Positions 6,950-16,697 of a DNA stretch of 26,699 nt are shown in pieces. The notes below the pieces were generated by a model, which was not told where the DNA came from, made no database searches, and worked only from the letters and a program-made list of their open reading frames with translations. The first letter of the stretch is position 1. The number at the start of each line of letters is the position of its first letter. Origin of the DNA: CAZHGD01 sp964531735 (GTDB taxonomy: Bacteria; Armatimonadota; UBA10988); the NCBI GenBank assembly GCA_964531735.1, contig CAZHGD010000102.1, forward strand, positions 1 through 26,699, written 5' to 3'. The translations under genes were made by a program, and so were the position numbers.

Positions 6950-9900
6950 TCACCGCCGGTCCACCACCAGTTGCCGGCTCAGGTCCGCCGGGCAGTCCAC
7001 CACCGAGACGCGGTCGATCCACAGCTCACCGGTGCAGTCGAGCAACCGCGCCTGGACCGACATGCCGACCGCGCCCGGCGGGACGCGGAACGCGCGGGTG
7101 GTCTGGTGCCAGTCGGCGGTGCCGTCGCCGAGCAGCAGGTCTTCGTGGCGGAGGTAGGCCCCGTTGGCGTCGGTGAAGAACACCGCCACGTTGGCTCGGT
7201 GCCAGGTCTCACGCGGACCGCGAACGACGTTCTGCCAGCGCACGCGCGCCGAGACCACCAGCGACCGGCAGGTCGCGTCGAGGGGCACGGCCGGGAACGC
7301 GCAACTGGTCGTGCCGGGCGTCTGGCGCTGGAGCCGGATGGCGCCACGGTCGGGTTGCCAGGTGACGCCCTCGGACAGCGGCCAGTCCGGCTGCGTGCGC
7401 AGTTCGCCGCCCACGTCGTAGAGCCGCGTGCCAACCTCGCTCGCCGGGCCGGCGCCGGCCCGATAGGTGCCGCTGATGGACACCGCGCGGGCACCGGCCG
7501 GTCGGGTGCCGGTCAGGCGCAGGCGGTGGAGCGTCTCGCCCGGCGCCCAGGTCCAGGTGGACGAGCCGCTCAGGCCGGCCGGCTGTGAGGTGACCGCCAA
7601 CTGTGCTGGTTCAGCCCCGGCGCTCCGCCGGCGCACGACCAGTTCGGTGCCGTCGGCGGTCGGCAGTGCGACGAGGTCCACCGGCGGCCCGACCCGCCAG
7701 CGCACCACGCCGACGAACGGCGCCCAGACGACCAGCCGCGGCCAGACCGTGGCGTCGGCGGCTGCGGTCAAGGTGGTCTCCAGGCGGACCGTGGCGCCCG
7801 GTGCCAGATCGAGCGGTGGCAGCGCCGCCATGGTCCAGCCCGGCGACGGCACCACCTCCCAGGGGCCGGCCAGCGTCCGCCCGGTGGGATTGTGGACCAC
7901 GAGCGTCACCCGGTGGGTCGCCACGCCCGCAGGCAGGAAGGCTGGCTCGAGGCTGGCGTCAGGCCGAGTGACCGTGCCGTCCAGCAGCTCGTCGCCGCGC
8001 CGCAGTTCGTAGGTGGCCTGCGCGCTGGCCCGCAGCGTCGCCTGGCCCTCGCGCCACTCAGCCGTCACGCCGCCGCCGATGCGCAGTTGGCCGCCGACGG
8101 CCGGGGCCGTCGCGGTGAGTCGGTGCGTGTCGGACCCGCCGATGGTGAACCCGTCGCCGGTGGCGCGCACCCATTGCGGCCCGGCCGGCAGAACCTCGAC
8201 GGACCTGGTGCCGAACCGCGCGGCGCGAGCCAGCGGATAGACCAGCCGATTGGCGTAGGCCGCGGCCGAGACCAGCCAGCCGTGCGGTGTGTCGCACTGG
8301 TCGACCAACCCGTAGTTCGAGTTCTCGCCGTCGAACCGGCCCTCCAGCGGCTGATCGGAGAACTGGAACCAGTGCGCGCCGACCAGGTACGGGTTGGCCG
8401 CCGCGGTGGCCAGGAACGCCGCATAGCCGACGGCGCGGTCTTCCTGAGTGTCGACCGGTGTGGCCGCGCCCTTGGTGTTCGGCAGGCCGGAGTCCATGGC
8501 CTTGAACGACCACTCACCGATCAGCAGCGGCTTGCCGGTCAGCTCGCCCAGCTCGGTGAACCGCTGCTGCAGGTTGGGCGAGATGCCGTAGGCCAGGCCG
8601 TCGTTGTAGAAGTTGACGCAGACCACGTCGCAGTGCCGGCCGGCGGCGCGGGCGCTGGGGTCGGGGGCATGGCCGGCGTAGCGCTCACTGATCACCAAGT
8701 GGTGCGGGTCGGCCTGGCGCACGGCGGCGACGCAGACCGAGTAGTAGCGTTCGGCCACGGCCTCGGTCCAGGCGTCGCGCCAGGCCTGGTTGCCCGGCAG
8801 CGGCGCGGTCACCGTGCGCAGGGCGTCGAACGAGGCCACACCGCACGCCTCGCGGAGCTTGCCGGCGTCGGCGAAATGGGCGCGCGCGCAGGCGACGAAG
8901 GCGTCGCGGCCGGGGGAGTCCGGCGCGGTGGCGAAGGCGGCTTCCCACAGCCCCTCCCAGCGGAACTCGTTGTCGAGGAACCAGCCGATCAGCAGCGGGT
9001 CATCGCGCCGTGGCGCGCATTCGGCCTGGGCCACGCGGCGGGCGCCCGCGGCGAATTCGGGCGCGAACACATCGGGGAACCACGACCAGGGCGAGTGGCC
9101 GCGCGGGGCCTGGGTGAACTGCTTGGCGGTGGCTCGCCGGCCGATGCTGAGGATGTGGCAGTACGGCAGGCCAGCCGACTCGGCCAGCGTCGAGGACCAC
9201 GAGCCGAGCGTGTTGAACCCCCACCAGCGCAGCCGCGAGGTGGTGTTCGCGGCCCACGCCTCGTCGTCGGCGTAGAGCGCGCTGACGGAACGCCGGTAAG
9301 GCACATAGCTCAGCGCCGGCGAGCCGGTGCCTTGCTCGCCGACCCCGTCCACGCCGGTGCTCCAGAACCGCTGGCCGGCCGGGTCGATCAGCCACCAGCG
9401 GTGGTCCAGCCGCTCGGTGTGGAAGAACCCGGTCGCCGTGCCGGCGGCCTCGGCCCAGCCGCCGTAGCGGTTGAATGGCGCTCCGGGCAGCTCCAGCACA
9501 TGGACGGTGCGCTGCCCGCTGATGCCCAGTGCCGCCCAGGCGACCTCATACGCCCCGCGCGGCAGTGCGCCGAGAGCGACGGGCAGCGCGCGGTTCTCGC
9601 CGCTGGGCACCGCCGCGTTGACCGACTGCGACTTCACCGCGGTGGCGCCGCGGCGCACGCTGATCCGCAGCGGCGCGGCGAAGGTCTGCGGGGTGCCGTT
9701 GCTGAGGTCGAGGGCCAGCGACACCGGTTCGCCGACGTTGAACAGCCGGCGGCCCATGGCTCGCACCACCGGCGCCGTGCGGTCGAGCAGCACGAAGTTG
9801 TCGAACGCGGCGGTGCCCACCGCGTCGACCACCTGGCCGACCACGCGGACCAGCCTCGCCGCGGCCGGTGGCCGGAACTCCACCGCAGCGCGGCCGGTAC

Positions 9901-10267
9901 GTCCGGCGGCGATGGGCGGCGAGGCCAGCGAACTGGTCGGCCCGGTGCGGTCGCCGCCGCCCCAGAACTCGATCCGCAGCAGCGCCCGCCCGGCGGTCAG
10001 TGCCGTGGCGTCGATGTCCACCGTGGCGGTGTAGGTGTGCGCCGGGTCCAGCGCACCGGCGGTGGCGTACAGGCAGCCGGCGATCGGCGCGCCCGTGCTC
10101 ACCGTCAGTCGCGCCGCGCCGCCGCCGGCCTCCAGTTGCAGCCGGTCAGGGGCCGGGCTCCAGGTGGCCCAGCCCCGCAGGCCCGCGGCGAAGTCGCCGT
10201 TGTCCAGCAGGCCCCCGCCAGCGAAGGCGGGGGCGGCGAGCACGAGCAACAGTGACCAACGGACCAT
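6950..10267 (-). CDS. Secreted clan GH-A glycoside hydrolase, agarase-like (GH50/GH42-type)
   Basis: A 1105-residue protein. ATG 10267 gives a short signal peptide, MVRWSLLLVLAAPAFA, and has GGGAG 7 bases upstream; a longer in-frame start at 10375 would lie inside the preceding gene. Residues about 17-165 form a beta-sandwich resembling a carbohydrate-binding module (LLDNGDFAAGLRGW, ending AAFDNFVLLD). A (beta/alpha)8 barrel follows from about 290: WWLIDPAGQRFWSTGVD, then LIGWFLDNEFRW with likely acid/base Glu434, and KPLLIGEWSF with likely nucleophile Glu585. That arrangement is characteristic of clan GH-A, and the wording is closest to beta-agarase-like families. Residues from about 700 on are beta-rich, ending in a second binding-like domain. 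It probably acts outside the cytoplasm on a galactan-like or related polysaccharide; the precise family and substrate are uncertain. It starts 10 bases after the lyase gene's stop and is the last gene of the operon. Confidence 0.8.
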   Translation of the reverse strand: MVRWSLLLVLAAPAFAGGGLLDNGDFAAGLRGWATWSPAPDRLQLEAGGGAARLTVSTGAPIAGCLYATAGALDPAHTYTATVDIDATALTAGRALLRIEFWGGGDRTGPTSSLASPPIAAGRTGRAAVEFRPPAAARLVRVVGQVVDAVGTAAFDNFVLLDRTAPVVRAMGRRLFNVGEPVSLALDLSNGTPQTFAAPLRISVRRGATAVKSQSVNAAVPSGENRALPVALGALPRGAYEVAWAALGISGQRTVHVLELPGAPFNRYGGWAEAAGTATGFFHTERLDHRWWLIDPAGQRFWSTGVDGVGEQGTGSPALSYVPYRRSVSALYADDEAWAANTTSRLRWWGFNTLGSWSSTLAESAGLPYCHILSIGRRATAKQFTQAPRGHSPWSWFPDVFAPEFAAGARRVAQAECAPRRDDPLLIGWFLDNEFRWEGLWEAAFATAPDSPGRDAFVACARAHFADAGKLREACGVASFDALRTVTAPLPGNQAWRDAWTEAVAERYYSVCVAAVRQADPHHLVISERYAGHAPDPSARAAGRHCDVVCVNFYNDGLAYGISPNLQQRFTELGELTGKPLLIGEWSFKAMDSGLPNTKGAATPVDTQEDRAVGYAAFLATAAANPYLVGAHWFQFSDQPLEGRFDGENSNYGLVDQCDTPHGWLVSAAAYANRLVYPLARAARFGTRSVEVLPAGPQWVRATGDGFTIGGSDTHRLTATAPAVGGQLRIGGGVTAEWREGQATLRASAQATYELRRGDELLDGTVTRPDASLEPAFLPAGVATHRVTLVVHNPTGRTLAGPWEVVPSPGWTMAALPPLDLAPGATVRLETTLTAAADATVWPRLVVWAPFVGVVRWRVGPPVDLVALPTADGTELVVRRRSAGAEPAQLAVTSQPAGLSGSSTWTWAPGETLHRLRLTGTRPAGARAVSISGTYRAGAGPASEVGTRLYDVGGELRTQPDWPLSEGVTWQPDRGAIRLQRQTPGTTSCAFPAVPLDATCRSLVVSARVRWQNVVRGPRETWHRANVAVFFTDANGAYLRHEDLLLGDGTADWHQTTRAFRVPPGAVGMSVQARLLDCTGELWIDRVSVVDCPADLSRQLVVDRR

Positions 10268-10277
10268 GGGGCGCTCC

Positions 10278-13200
10278 CTACTGGTCGGTGGCGGCGGGCA
10301 GCACGCGGAAGTGGACCAGTGAGTTCCAGCGGTTGACCGAGTTGCCGAAGCCGACAAAGCGCACGTAGCGCGCATCGTGCGGCGTGAAGCGATAGGTCTC
10401 CAGTTCGGCGCTACGTCCGGAGCTGGTGCCTTCGTAGACGCGCTGCCAGGTCTGCTGGTCGAGGCTGGTCTCGATGGCGAACCGCGCCTGCCGCTGCTGG
10501 CCCTGATGCCAGCGGATGCCGACGCCGGCCAGCCGCGTGGGCTGGCGCAGGACCACCTCGAACCCGACGTCGCGGCCCTCGGCCGCCCAGTAGTCGATGC
10601 GGCCGGGCAGGTCGGTCAGCAAGCCCTGCAAGGCGCGCAGGTCGGGCGTCTGCGCCGACTGGATCCAGAGCACCTCGCGCGGCAGCGGCAGCGCGTCCAC
10701 GGAGAACTCGACGGTCTGGCTGGCCGCTTCCTCGACCACTCCGCGGCCGGCCAGTGCGCCGAGCAGCGGTGCCGGCAGCAGCCAGGTGGCCCCGTCGCGC
10801 CGCACGGCGGCCGGCAGCACGAAGCTGGACCCGTTCAGCGTGAACCGGTCCGCGGTGGCGCCGAAGACCGCCGTGTCGGCGCCGTGGCTCAAGCGGAGTT
10901 CGGTGGCCGAGGCGGCGCACTCCAGGCCGAGCGCCTTGGCGACGGCCTGCGCCGGCACGTAGCAGCGGCCGTCCACCACGCTCGCCCGGGCCTCCGGCAG
11001 CGCCTTGCCGCCCACGAAGACGACGTTGGCGAGTGACCGCGCCGGCGCCGGCTTCAGATCGGCCGGCGCCACGAACTCGCGCGCTCCCGGCGCAGCCGCC
11101 GGCCGGACTTCGTAGCGGCCGCCGGGCACGACGGCGAAGGCCGTGTGCCGGCCGGCCGCGACCGGCAGGTGGTGGCTGGCGGCCGTGCCGGTGACGCTCC
11201 AGGTCCCCGGCGCCAGCCCGGCGACCAGCAGTTGCCAGTTGCGGCCCGCCGGCAGTTCGAGGCTGAAGCCCTGTTCGAGCAGTTCGCCCGCCTTGCCCAG
11301 CACGACGGCGCGATCCGCCAGCGTGACCACGTACACGGTGTCGGTCTCGGCCACGTTGACCGGTAGTTCGGGCGCGTCCTCGGTGCCCATGGTCATCACC
11401 GTCAGGAAGCTCTCGCGGTCACGCGCGGCCTTGGGCGAGAACATCAGGCGGTGGCCGGTCGCTTCGGGCCGGTCGGCGAACGGTGGCTCGAAGCGGGTGC
11501 CGAAGACGCTGTTCGCGTCGGGCCCGCTGAGGATGTCGAGCGTGCGCTCATCGGGCCGCGGCCGCAGCATATGGACGTTGACGCGGCCCTTGAGGCCCAG
11601 GTCGCTGCTGTGGAGCACCGCCCCGTCAGCGGTGCGCTCGGGCTGGTGGAGGGTGTTGACCTGCCAGTACTTGCGGTACTCCGGCTTGGCGCAGGTCAGG
11701 CTGTCGAGCACGATCAGCGCCGCCGGGTGGAGTTCGTCAGCCAGGTTCAGGAAGCAGAAGCTGCGCAGGTAGCGGCGGACCTTGGCGCTGTAGGCCGAGG
11801 TCAGATCGACGGCGAAGTGGCTGAAGTACGGGCGGTCCTGAGCCGGACCGAAGCTGCTGGAGACGACCTTGCCGTGGGCGAACAGCGGGTCGGTCATCGC
11901 CTGCGCGGGCGTCACCGGGCAACTGCGGATGTTGCGCGTGCCGCCGTCGTTGGTGGTGGCACCGGTGATCTGCTCGTTAGGATCGACCACCAGCAACATG
12001 CTGTGGGCGACCGAGCGCTTGGTGAAGTTCGAGTCGTAGGGCGTCCCGTAGAACTTGTACTGCCCGAGGTCGGCGGCCTGCAACCCGCGGTAGTAGATCT
12101 GGAAGCTGCCGGCATCGGCGTGCTGATGGTTGCCGAAGTGGTAGCCACCGCCCTTCATCTCGACCACCACGTCGCTGGTGTTGCGGCCCATGTTCCAGCC
12201 GGTGCGGGCGATCATCGAACCGAGGATCGGGCCGAAGTCCTTGGTCAGCGGCAACTCGTCGAGCCCGGCGGCCGGTTTGAGGTCGGGGTCGTTGAGCAGC
12301 AAGACCATCACCGGGTCGCTGTCCAGGCCGCCTTGCCGCAGGAAGTCCCATTTGACCACCGGGTCCGCCGTGTAGGCGTAGTTGAGCAGCGTCGTCAGGC
12401 CGAGGTTGGCGGGCTGACTGTCGGAGAAGCCGTCGCCGTCGCGCAGCGCGCGGTGGTTGGGCACGCGCATGTAGAGCCACTGGTAGTAGACGCCGCCGAG
12501 GTTGTCGTCGAACACCGGGCGACCGCTCATGCGCCGGAACAGCCAGGCGGAGTGCAGGTCCCAGCCGTAGCGGTACGGCCCGTAGCTCACGCCCTGGTTG
12601 TGGCGCGGCGACTGGTACTCGAAGCGGCGCATCGGCACCAGCTCTTCGAGAATGCGGTAGGCGCAGTAGCGATAGGGCACCGGGTCCTCGCCGTAGATGG
12701 CCATGGACATGGCCAGCAGGTCTCGGTTGACCTGGGCCTCGTTGCCATGGCCGTTGACGATGGTCTGCAGGAACGGCGGCCAGCCGATCTCCATATCGTC
12801 GGCCAGCCGCATCAGGTGAGTGCGAATGGTCTCCCGCTCGGCGGGCGTGAGCAGGTCGAAGCACCAGTCGTAGACCAACGTGGCCGAGTACATCGCGCGG
12901 CCGATCTCGCGGGTGATGTCGAGCAGGTTGCCGAACTCGACGGCCGGCAGGTAGGCCAGGATCAGGTTCGCGGCCTCGCGGCCGAGCTTCTGGTCGGCGG
13001 CCATCAGCGAAACGAAGGCCTTCTGGACCGCCGCCGTCTCGAGCGCGCTGTGGTAGGTGACCTCGGTGCCCGGCTTGATGGTCACCTCGAACGGGCGTGC
13101 GGCGCGCTCGCGCAGCTTGGCCCAGACGGCGGCGTTCTCGCCGCGCTCCAGGTTGGCGCGGACGCGCGGCAATGACTCGGCGTTGACCCACACTCGCGGA

Positions 13201-14306
13201 TGCGTGGCCGGCGGCACGATGGTCGGGCGATAGGCGGCCACGGCGTCGGGCACCTTCGGCGGCACATACGGGCTGATCTGGAGGTGGTCGAGGCGCACCC
13301 CCTCCGGCAGCCAGACGGCAATCTCTTGCGGGCGGCCGCTGAAGTTGAACTTGCCCAGGGCCTGGAAGCAGCTCTGCGGCCCGCTCCACGGCACGAAGAC
13401 CACGCGTTTGGTCGGCCGGCTGTCGCCGATGGCCAGGCGCAGGTAGAGCGACGCCTGCTTGCCCGCGGCGCGCCGCATCAACTCGGTGCCCTTGGCATCG
13501 GTGGCGGCGTGGCTCTGGATGCGGTAGCGTCCCGGCGCCGCGGCGGTGAACGCGAAGACCAGGTCCGGCGCGGCGTCGGGCTGGTCCACGCGCGAAGTCT
13601 GGCCGGCCTTGAGGCTCACGCCCTTGCCGCTGGGGAACGACGCTTGCGTCACCACCTCGGCGCGGTCGGCAGTCAGCTTCGCCGCTTCCGCTTCGAGCGT
13701 GACGGCCGGCACCGGCGGCGGCGCGGGCTTCTGGCCGGCTGGGGCCGCGGCGTACTCAGCCGCGGCCACCGGACGCACCCAGACGTCATCCCACCGGGTG
13801 ACGCCCGGCGTCAGCCAGTTGAACACCTGCAGCTCGACGCGTTCGGTCCCGGCCGGCACCGCGAAGAACCGGTCGCCGGTGCGCGTCCAGGTCTCGCTCG
13901 GGGCGAAGAACGCCTGTTGCAGTCCCAGTTCCTGCATCCGGCCGTCGCGACGGCCGTGGAAGTGCACCCGGAAGCACGCGCCACGCTGCGCGCCCGCCGC
14001 TACGCCGCTGGTGCGGTACCAGCCGCCGGCCGCCACATAGGGCGTGTTCGGCGGCAGCGGGGCCGAGCCCACCCAGGCGATCCGCTCGGTGGCGTTGGCG
14101 CTCTCCAGGGCGACGCAGCGCCCGCCGCCGTGGCCATCGGCCTCGACGCGCGCGGAGCCGCCGGTGCGGAAGTTCACCGGGCTCCAGCCCACCGGCCGAC
14201 CGTTGGTGACCTCCTCGAACCCGGCGTTCGAGAGCAGATTGGCGGCCGGAACGGCCAGTGGCCCACCGACCAGCATGGCGAGCGAGGCGAGATACAACAT
14301 GGTCAT
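10278..14306 (-). CDS. Secreted heparinase II/III-type polysaccharide lyase with Cu-amine-oxidase-like and F5/8C domains
   Basis: A 1342-residue secreted protein. A hydrophobic leader runs to about residue 22, followed by a beta-sandwich binding-like domain (NLLSNAGFEEV, residues 23-180) and a second beta-rich region to about 350. An alpha/alpha toroid follows (about 370-680), with NGHGNEAQVNRDL and SYGPYRYGWD as in heparinase II-type lyases. The heparinase II/III C-terminal sheet domain has NHQHADAGSF at 726-735. Residues about 1094-1203 resemble a copper-amine-oxidase N-terminal-like domain (VDGRCYVPAQAVAKALGL, ending TVEFS). Residues 1212-1337 look like an F5/8 type C (discoidin/CBM32-like) domain ending ARYVRFVGFG...HFRVLP. 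It should cleave an acidic, uronate-containing polymer by beta-elimination; the substrate is not determined. A second ATG at 14300 has AGGA at better spacing, so the true start may be two codons later. It lies between the GH31 gene and the secreted hydrolase. Confidence 0.85.
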   Translation of the reverse strand: MTMLYLASLAMLVGGPLAVPAANLLSNAGFEEVTNGRPVGWSPVNFRTGGSARVEADGHGGGRCVALESANATERIAWVGSAPLPPNTPYVAAGGWYRTSGVAAGAQRGACFRVHFHGRRDGRMQELGLQQAFFAPSETWTRTGDRFFAVPAGTERVELQVFNWLTPGVTRWDDVWVRPVAAAEYAAAPAGQKPAPPPVPAVTLEAEAAKLTADRAEVVTQASFPSGKGVSLKAGQTSRVDQPDAAPDLVFAFTAAAPGRYRIQSHAATDAKGTELMRRAAGKQASLYLRLAIGDSRPTKRVVFVPWSGPQSCFQALGKFNFSGRPQEIAVWLPEGVRLDHLQISPYVPPKVPDAVAAYRPTIVPPATHPRVWVNAESLPRVRANLERGENAAVWAKLRERAARPFEVTIKPGTEVTYHSALETAAVQKAFVSLMAADQKLGREAANLILAYLPAVEFGNLLDITREIGRAMYSATLVYDWCFDLLTPAERETIRTHLMRLADDMEIGWPPFLQTIVNGHGNEAQVNRDLLAMSMAIYGEDPVPYRYCAYRILEELVPMRRFEYQSPRHNQGVSYGPYRYGWDLHSAWLFRRMSGRPVFDDNLGGVYYQWLYMRVPNHRALRDGDGFSDSQPANLGLTTLLNYAYTADPVVKWDFLRQGGLDSDPVMVLLLNDPDLKPAAGLDELPLTKDFGPILGSMIARTGWNMGRNTSDVVVEMKGGGYHFGNHQHADAGSFQIYYRGLQAADLGQYKFYGTPYDSNFTKRSVAHSMLLVVDPNEQITGATTNDGGTRNIRSCPVTPAQAMTDPLFAHGKVVSSSFGPAQDRPYFSHFAVDLTSAYSAKVRRYLRSFCFLNLADELHPAALIVLDSLTCAKPEYRKYWQVNTLHQPERTADGAVLHSSDLGLKGRVNVHMLRPRPDERTLDILSGPDANSVFGTRFEPPFADRPEATGHRLMFSPKAARDRESFLTVMTMGTEDAPELPVNVAETDTVYVVTLADRAVVLGKAGELLEQGFSLELPAGRNWQLLVAGLAPGTWSVTGTAASHHLPVAAGRHTAFAVVPGGRYEVRPAAAPGAREFVAPADLKPAPARSLANVVFVGGKALPEARASVVDGRCYVPAQAVAKALGLECAASATELRLSHGADTAVFGATADRFTLNGSSFVLPAAVRRDGATWLLPAPLLGALAGRGVVEEAASQTVEFSVDALPLPREVLWIQSAQTPDLRALQGLLTDLPGRIDYWAAEGRDVGFEVVLRQPTRLAGVGIRWHQGQQRQARFAIETSLDQQTWQRVYEGTSSGRSAELETYRFTPHDARYVRFVGFGNSVNRWNSLVHFRVLPAATDQ

Positions 14307-14428
14307 GTCCTGGGCCGCGCGACGTTCGGGTCCAGCCCGCTACGGGGCGGCCATTGCAGAAGCGTGATTCGGCGTGGAGCGCCGGATCCTTGTCGCTGGT
14401 TGGGCAAGCAGGCCGTGGCGCCCGCTGC
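14307..14428. other. Intergenic gap between the GH31 and lyase genes
   Basis: This 122-base gap on the minus-strand operon holds no gene. I see no strong hairpin and no convincing promoter, only short GC-rich complementarities. The lyase gene may be transcribed from here or by read-through from the GH31 gene. Confidence 0.3.
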
Positions 14429-16618
14429 TCAGCCGAGACGCACCACGGCGCCATCCACGCCGGTGGCCGTGGCCATCGCGGTCCGGTCGCCCCAGTGCGC
14501 GCAGACCGCCCAGTTCCGCTGGGTCACCATGCCCGCGTACGCGCCGCGCCGTGGCCCGATGGTCACCACCGTCGCGCCGCCCGTCTCTTCGCAGACGATC
14601 TCGGTCTCGGCCACTTCACCGCGGAGGTAGCCATCGGTCAGACCGTCGTCCTCAGTCAGCGTGAACCGGCTCGTGCCGTGCGGCCAGATATCCAGGTGCA
14701 TCCGGTCCGCCGGGCGCTGACCCACGTAGTCCACATCGTCCCACATCGGGATGATCGCGCCGGCCTTGACGAACAGCGGGCCGCCACGGTTCTCCGGCGG
14801 CACGTAGGCCAGGTCCTTGGGCCCCTCATGCACTTCGCCGGTCCAGTAGTCGATCCAGCGCCCAGCCGGCAGGTGGATCGACTCGGTGAAGGCGCAGGTG
14901 AGCAGGCTGTCGCCGAGCAGGTACTGCAGCAGCAGTTCATCGCAGCGCGGGTCGTCGGGGCAGACCAGCGGCATCGCGCGCATGATGGGCAGGCCGGTGC
15001 GGGCGGCCTGGTGCGCGGCGCTGTAGAGGTAGGGCAGCAGTCGGTAGCGCAGCCGGGCGTAGTCCTTGAACACCGCGTAGATGTCGGGTGGCAGGAACCA
15101 CGGCTGGTTGTACATGTGCCAACTGAGGATCTGCGACCACGGCTGCAGGAAGCCGAAGTGGATGCCCGGCTTGTTCCAGACCTGCATGTCGCAACTCGTG
15201 TTGGAGTGGCCGGACAGGCCATGGTTGAGCAACGAGACCAGCGGCTTGGCGTCGCCGCCGGTGTCGCCGGCCCAGGTGGCCGCGTACTGCTGGACGCCGG
15301 CATAGCCGCCGGCAGTATAGATCATCGCGCGGCGGCCGGTGTGCTCGGAGAAGCCCTGGCTCATCTGCTTGGCCAGCAGCACCGGGTAGAGGTTGTGCAT
15401 CTCCTCGTCGGCCATGCCGTTGCGCCAGCGGCGGTCAGGATGGAAGCAGACCTGGTTGGCGCCGTCCATCTTGAACGCCGCGGCCCCGTTGTCCACGAAC
15501 TTCTTCAGGTGCTCGAACCACGGCTCACCGAGCTTGGTGATGCGGTCCTGATAGGTCGGGAAGAAGTGCGGATCGCGGATGATGTCCTCGTCGTAGCGGT
15601 CCTCGGCCGGCGCGGGCGCGGCGTCGTCGGCCGGGGCGGCGCGGAGTTGGCGCTCCTCGTGGTCGCTCAGGTCGTAGTCGCAGCAGAGCCACAGACTCAG
15701 CTTGAAGCCCATGTTGGCCAGCGCGGCGCAGAAGCCGCCCTTGCGCTCGTGCGGCATCCACTCTGGTTGGTGGAACCGCTCGCGGCTCCATTCCTTGTTG
15801 ACCGAGAAGTCATAGTGCTGGTTCATCCAGTCGGGCTCCAACCCGATGGTGTCCAGCGGAATGCCCTGGCGGCGGAACTCGTACGCTTCGTACAGCACGT
15901 CCCGCGCGCGCACGCCGCGCTCGTCGCAGACCCAGGTCAGGCCGTAACCGAACTGCGGCAACAGCGCCGGGCGGCCGGTGAGCTGCGTGTAGCGGTCGAG
16001 CAGCAACGGCAGGCTGTCACCGGCGATCAGGTAGTAGTCCAGGTCGCCGCCCTGGCTGGTATAGACCAGCCGGTCGGCCTGTCGGGCGCCGGCGTCCACC
16101 TCATGGAACCAGGTGGTGTTGAGGAACAGGCCCCAGCCACCGGTGCTCATCAGGAACGGGATCGGCGCGTAGGCAGCCACGTTGCGCAGCACCATCGAGG
16201 TGAGGTGCCCACGCTTGTTCAGCCGGTCGCGGGTGGTGTCGCCCAGGCCGTAGAGCCGTTCGCCGTCGGCCAGCGCGAAGCTGGCGCGGAAGCCGGTGGC
16301 CGGGTCGGAGACCGGCGCCTCGGCCTCGCGGAGCAGGCAGCGGCCAGATGCCTCAGCGAAGGTGACGCGGCCGTCGGCGCGGCAGACCGTCAGCGACGCC
16401 GCGCCGGTGGCGAAGGTGACGGCCTCGGCGGTCTCGGTGACGCTGACGGCGACGGCCGTCTGGTCTTGGCGGACGATGCCATAGCGCACCAGACCGGGCT
16501 CGACGAAGCGGTGGTCGGGCCGCAGACGAACGCGGAAGACGTGCGGCGTGAGGGCCGACACGCGCAGAATCGAGCCGCTGACGAGGGCCACGTCGGTGTG
16601 GCCGACCGGATCGGACAT
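14429..16618 (-). CDS. GH31-family alpha-glycosidase, cytoplasmic
   Basis: A 729-residue glycoside hydrolase of family 31. An N-terminal beta-sandwich (to about 215) contains RLYGLGDTTRDRLNKRG, the usual GH31 motif before the barrel. The (beta/alpha)8 barrel starts at about PQFGYGLTWVCDERG. The likely nucleophile is Asp385 in FKMDGANQV and the likely acid/base is Asp452 in TWAGDTGGD. The C-terminal beta region includes LPAGRWIDYWTGEV and LFVKAGAIIPMW, both standard for GH31. Members act on alpha-glucosides, alpha-xylosides, sulfoquinovosides and related alpha-linkages; which one applies here is unknown. There is no signal peptide, so it probably works on imported oligosaccharides. ATG 16618 has GGAG 6 bases upstream; the longer in-frame start at 16729 would overlap the divergent GH95 gene. 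It is the first gene of the minus-strand operon and shares an 79-base divergent promoter region with GH95. Confidence 0.92.
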   Translation of the reverse strand: MSDPVGHTDVALVSGSILRVSALTPHVFRVRLRPDHRFVEPGLVRYGIVRQDQTAVAVSVTETAEAVTFATGAASLTVCRADGRVTFAEASGRCLLREAEAPVSDPATGFRASFALADGERLYGLGDTTRDRLNKRGHLTSMVLRNVAAYAPIPFLMSTGGWGLFLNTTWFHEVDAGARQADRLVYTSQGGDLDYYLIAGDSLPLLLDRYTQLTGRPALLPQFGYGLTWVCDERGVRARDVLYEAYEFRRQGIPLDTIGLEPDWMNQHYDFSVNKEWSRERFHQPEWMPHERKGGFCAALANMGFKLSLWLCCDYDLSDHEERQLRAAPADDAAPAPAEDRYDEDIIRDPHFFPTYQDRITKLGEPWFEHLKKFVDNGAAAFKMDGANQVCFHPDRRWRNGMADEEMHNLYPVLLAKQMSQGFSEHTGRRAMIYTAGGYAGVQQYAATWAGDTGGDAKPLVSLLNHGLSGHSNTSCDMQVWNKPGIHFGFLQPWSQILSWHMYNQPWFLPPDIYAVFKDYARLRYRLLPYLYSAAHQAARTGLPIMRAMPLVCPDDPRCDELLLQYLLGDSLLTCAFTESIHLPAGRWIDYWTGEVHEGPKDLAYVPPENRGGPLFVKAGAIIPMWDDVDYVGQRPADRMHLDIWPHGTSRFTLTEDDGLTDGYLRGEVAETEIVCEETGGATVVTIGPRRGAYAGMVTQRNWAVCAHWGDRTAMATATGVDGAVVRLG

Positions 16619-16648
16619 GCTGTGCTCCAGCCATGGCAAAACCGCGGA

Positions 16649-16677
16649 TTGCCCTGGCGCGCGCGGTGCGCTAAGCT
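16649..16677 (+). promoter_or_regulatory. Candidate promoter for the GH95-like gene
   Basis: TTGCCC (16649-16654), 17 bases, then TAAGCT (16672-16677), ending 20 bases before the start at 16698. It lies in the 79-base gap between the divergent GH31 and GH95-like genes, so a shared control region is likely. The match is moderate: 4 of 6 at -35 and 3 of 6 at -10. I found no equally good candidate for GH31 on the other strand. Confidence 0.35.
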
Positions 16678-16697
16678 CCGCCGGCAGAGAGGTTGCC

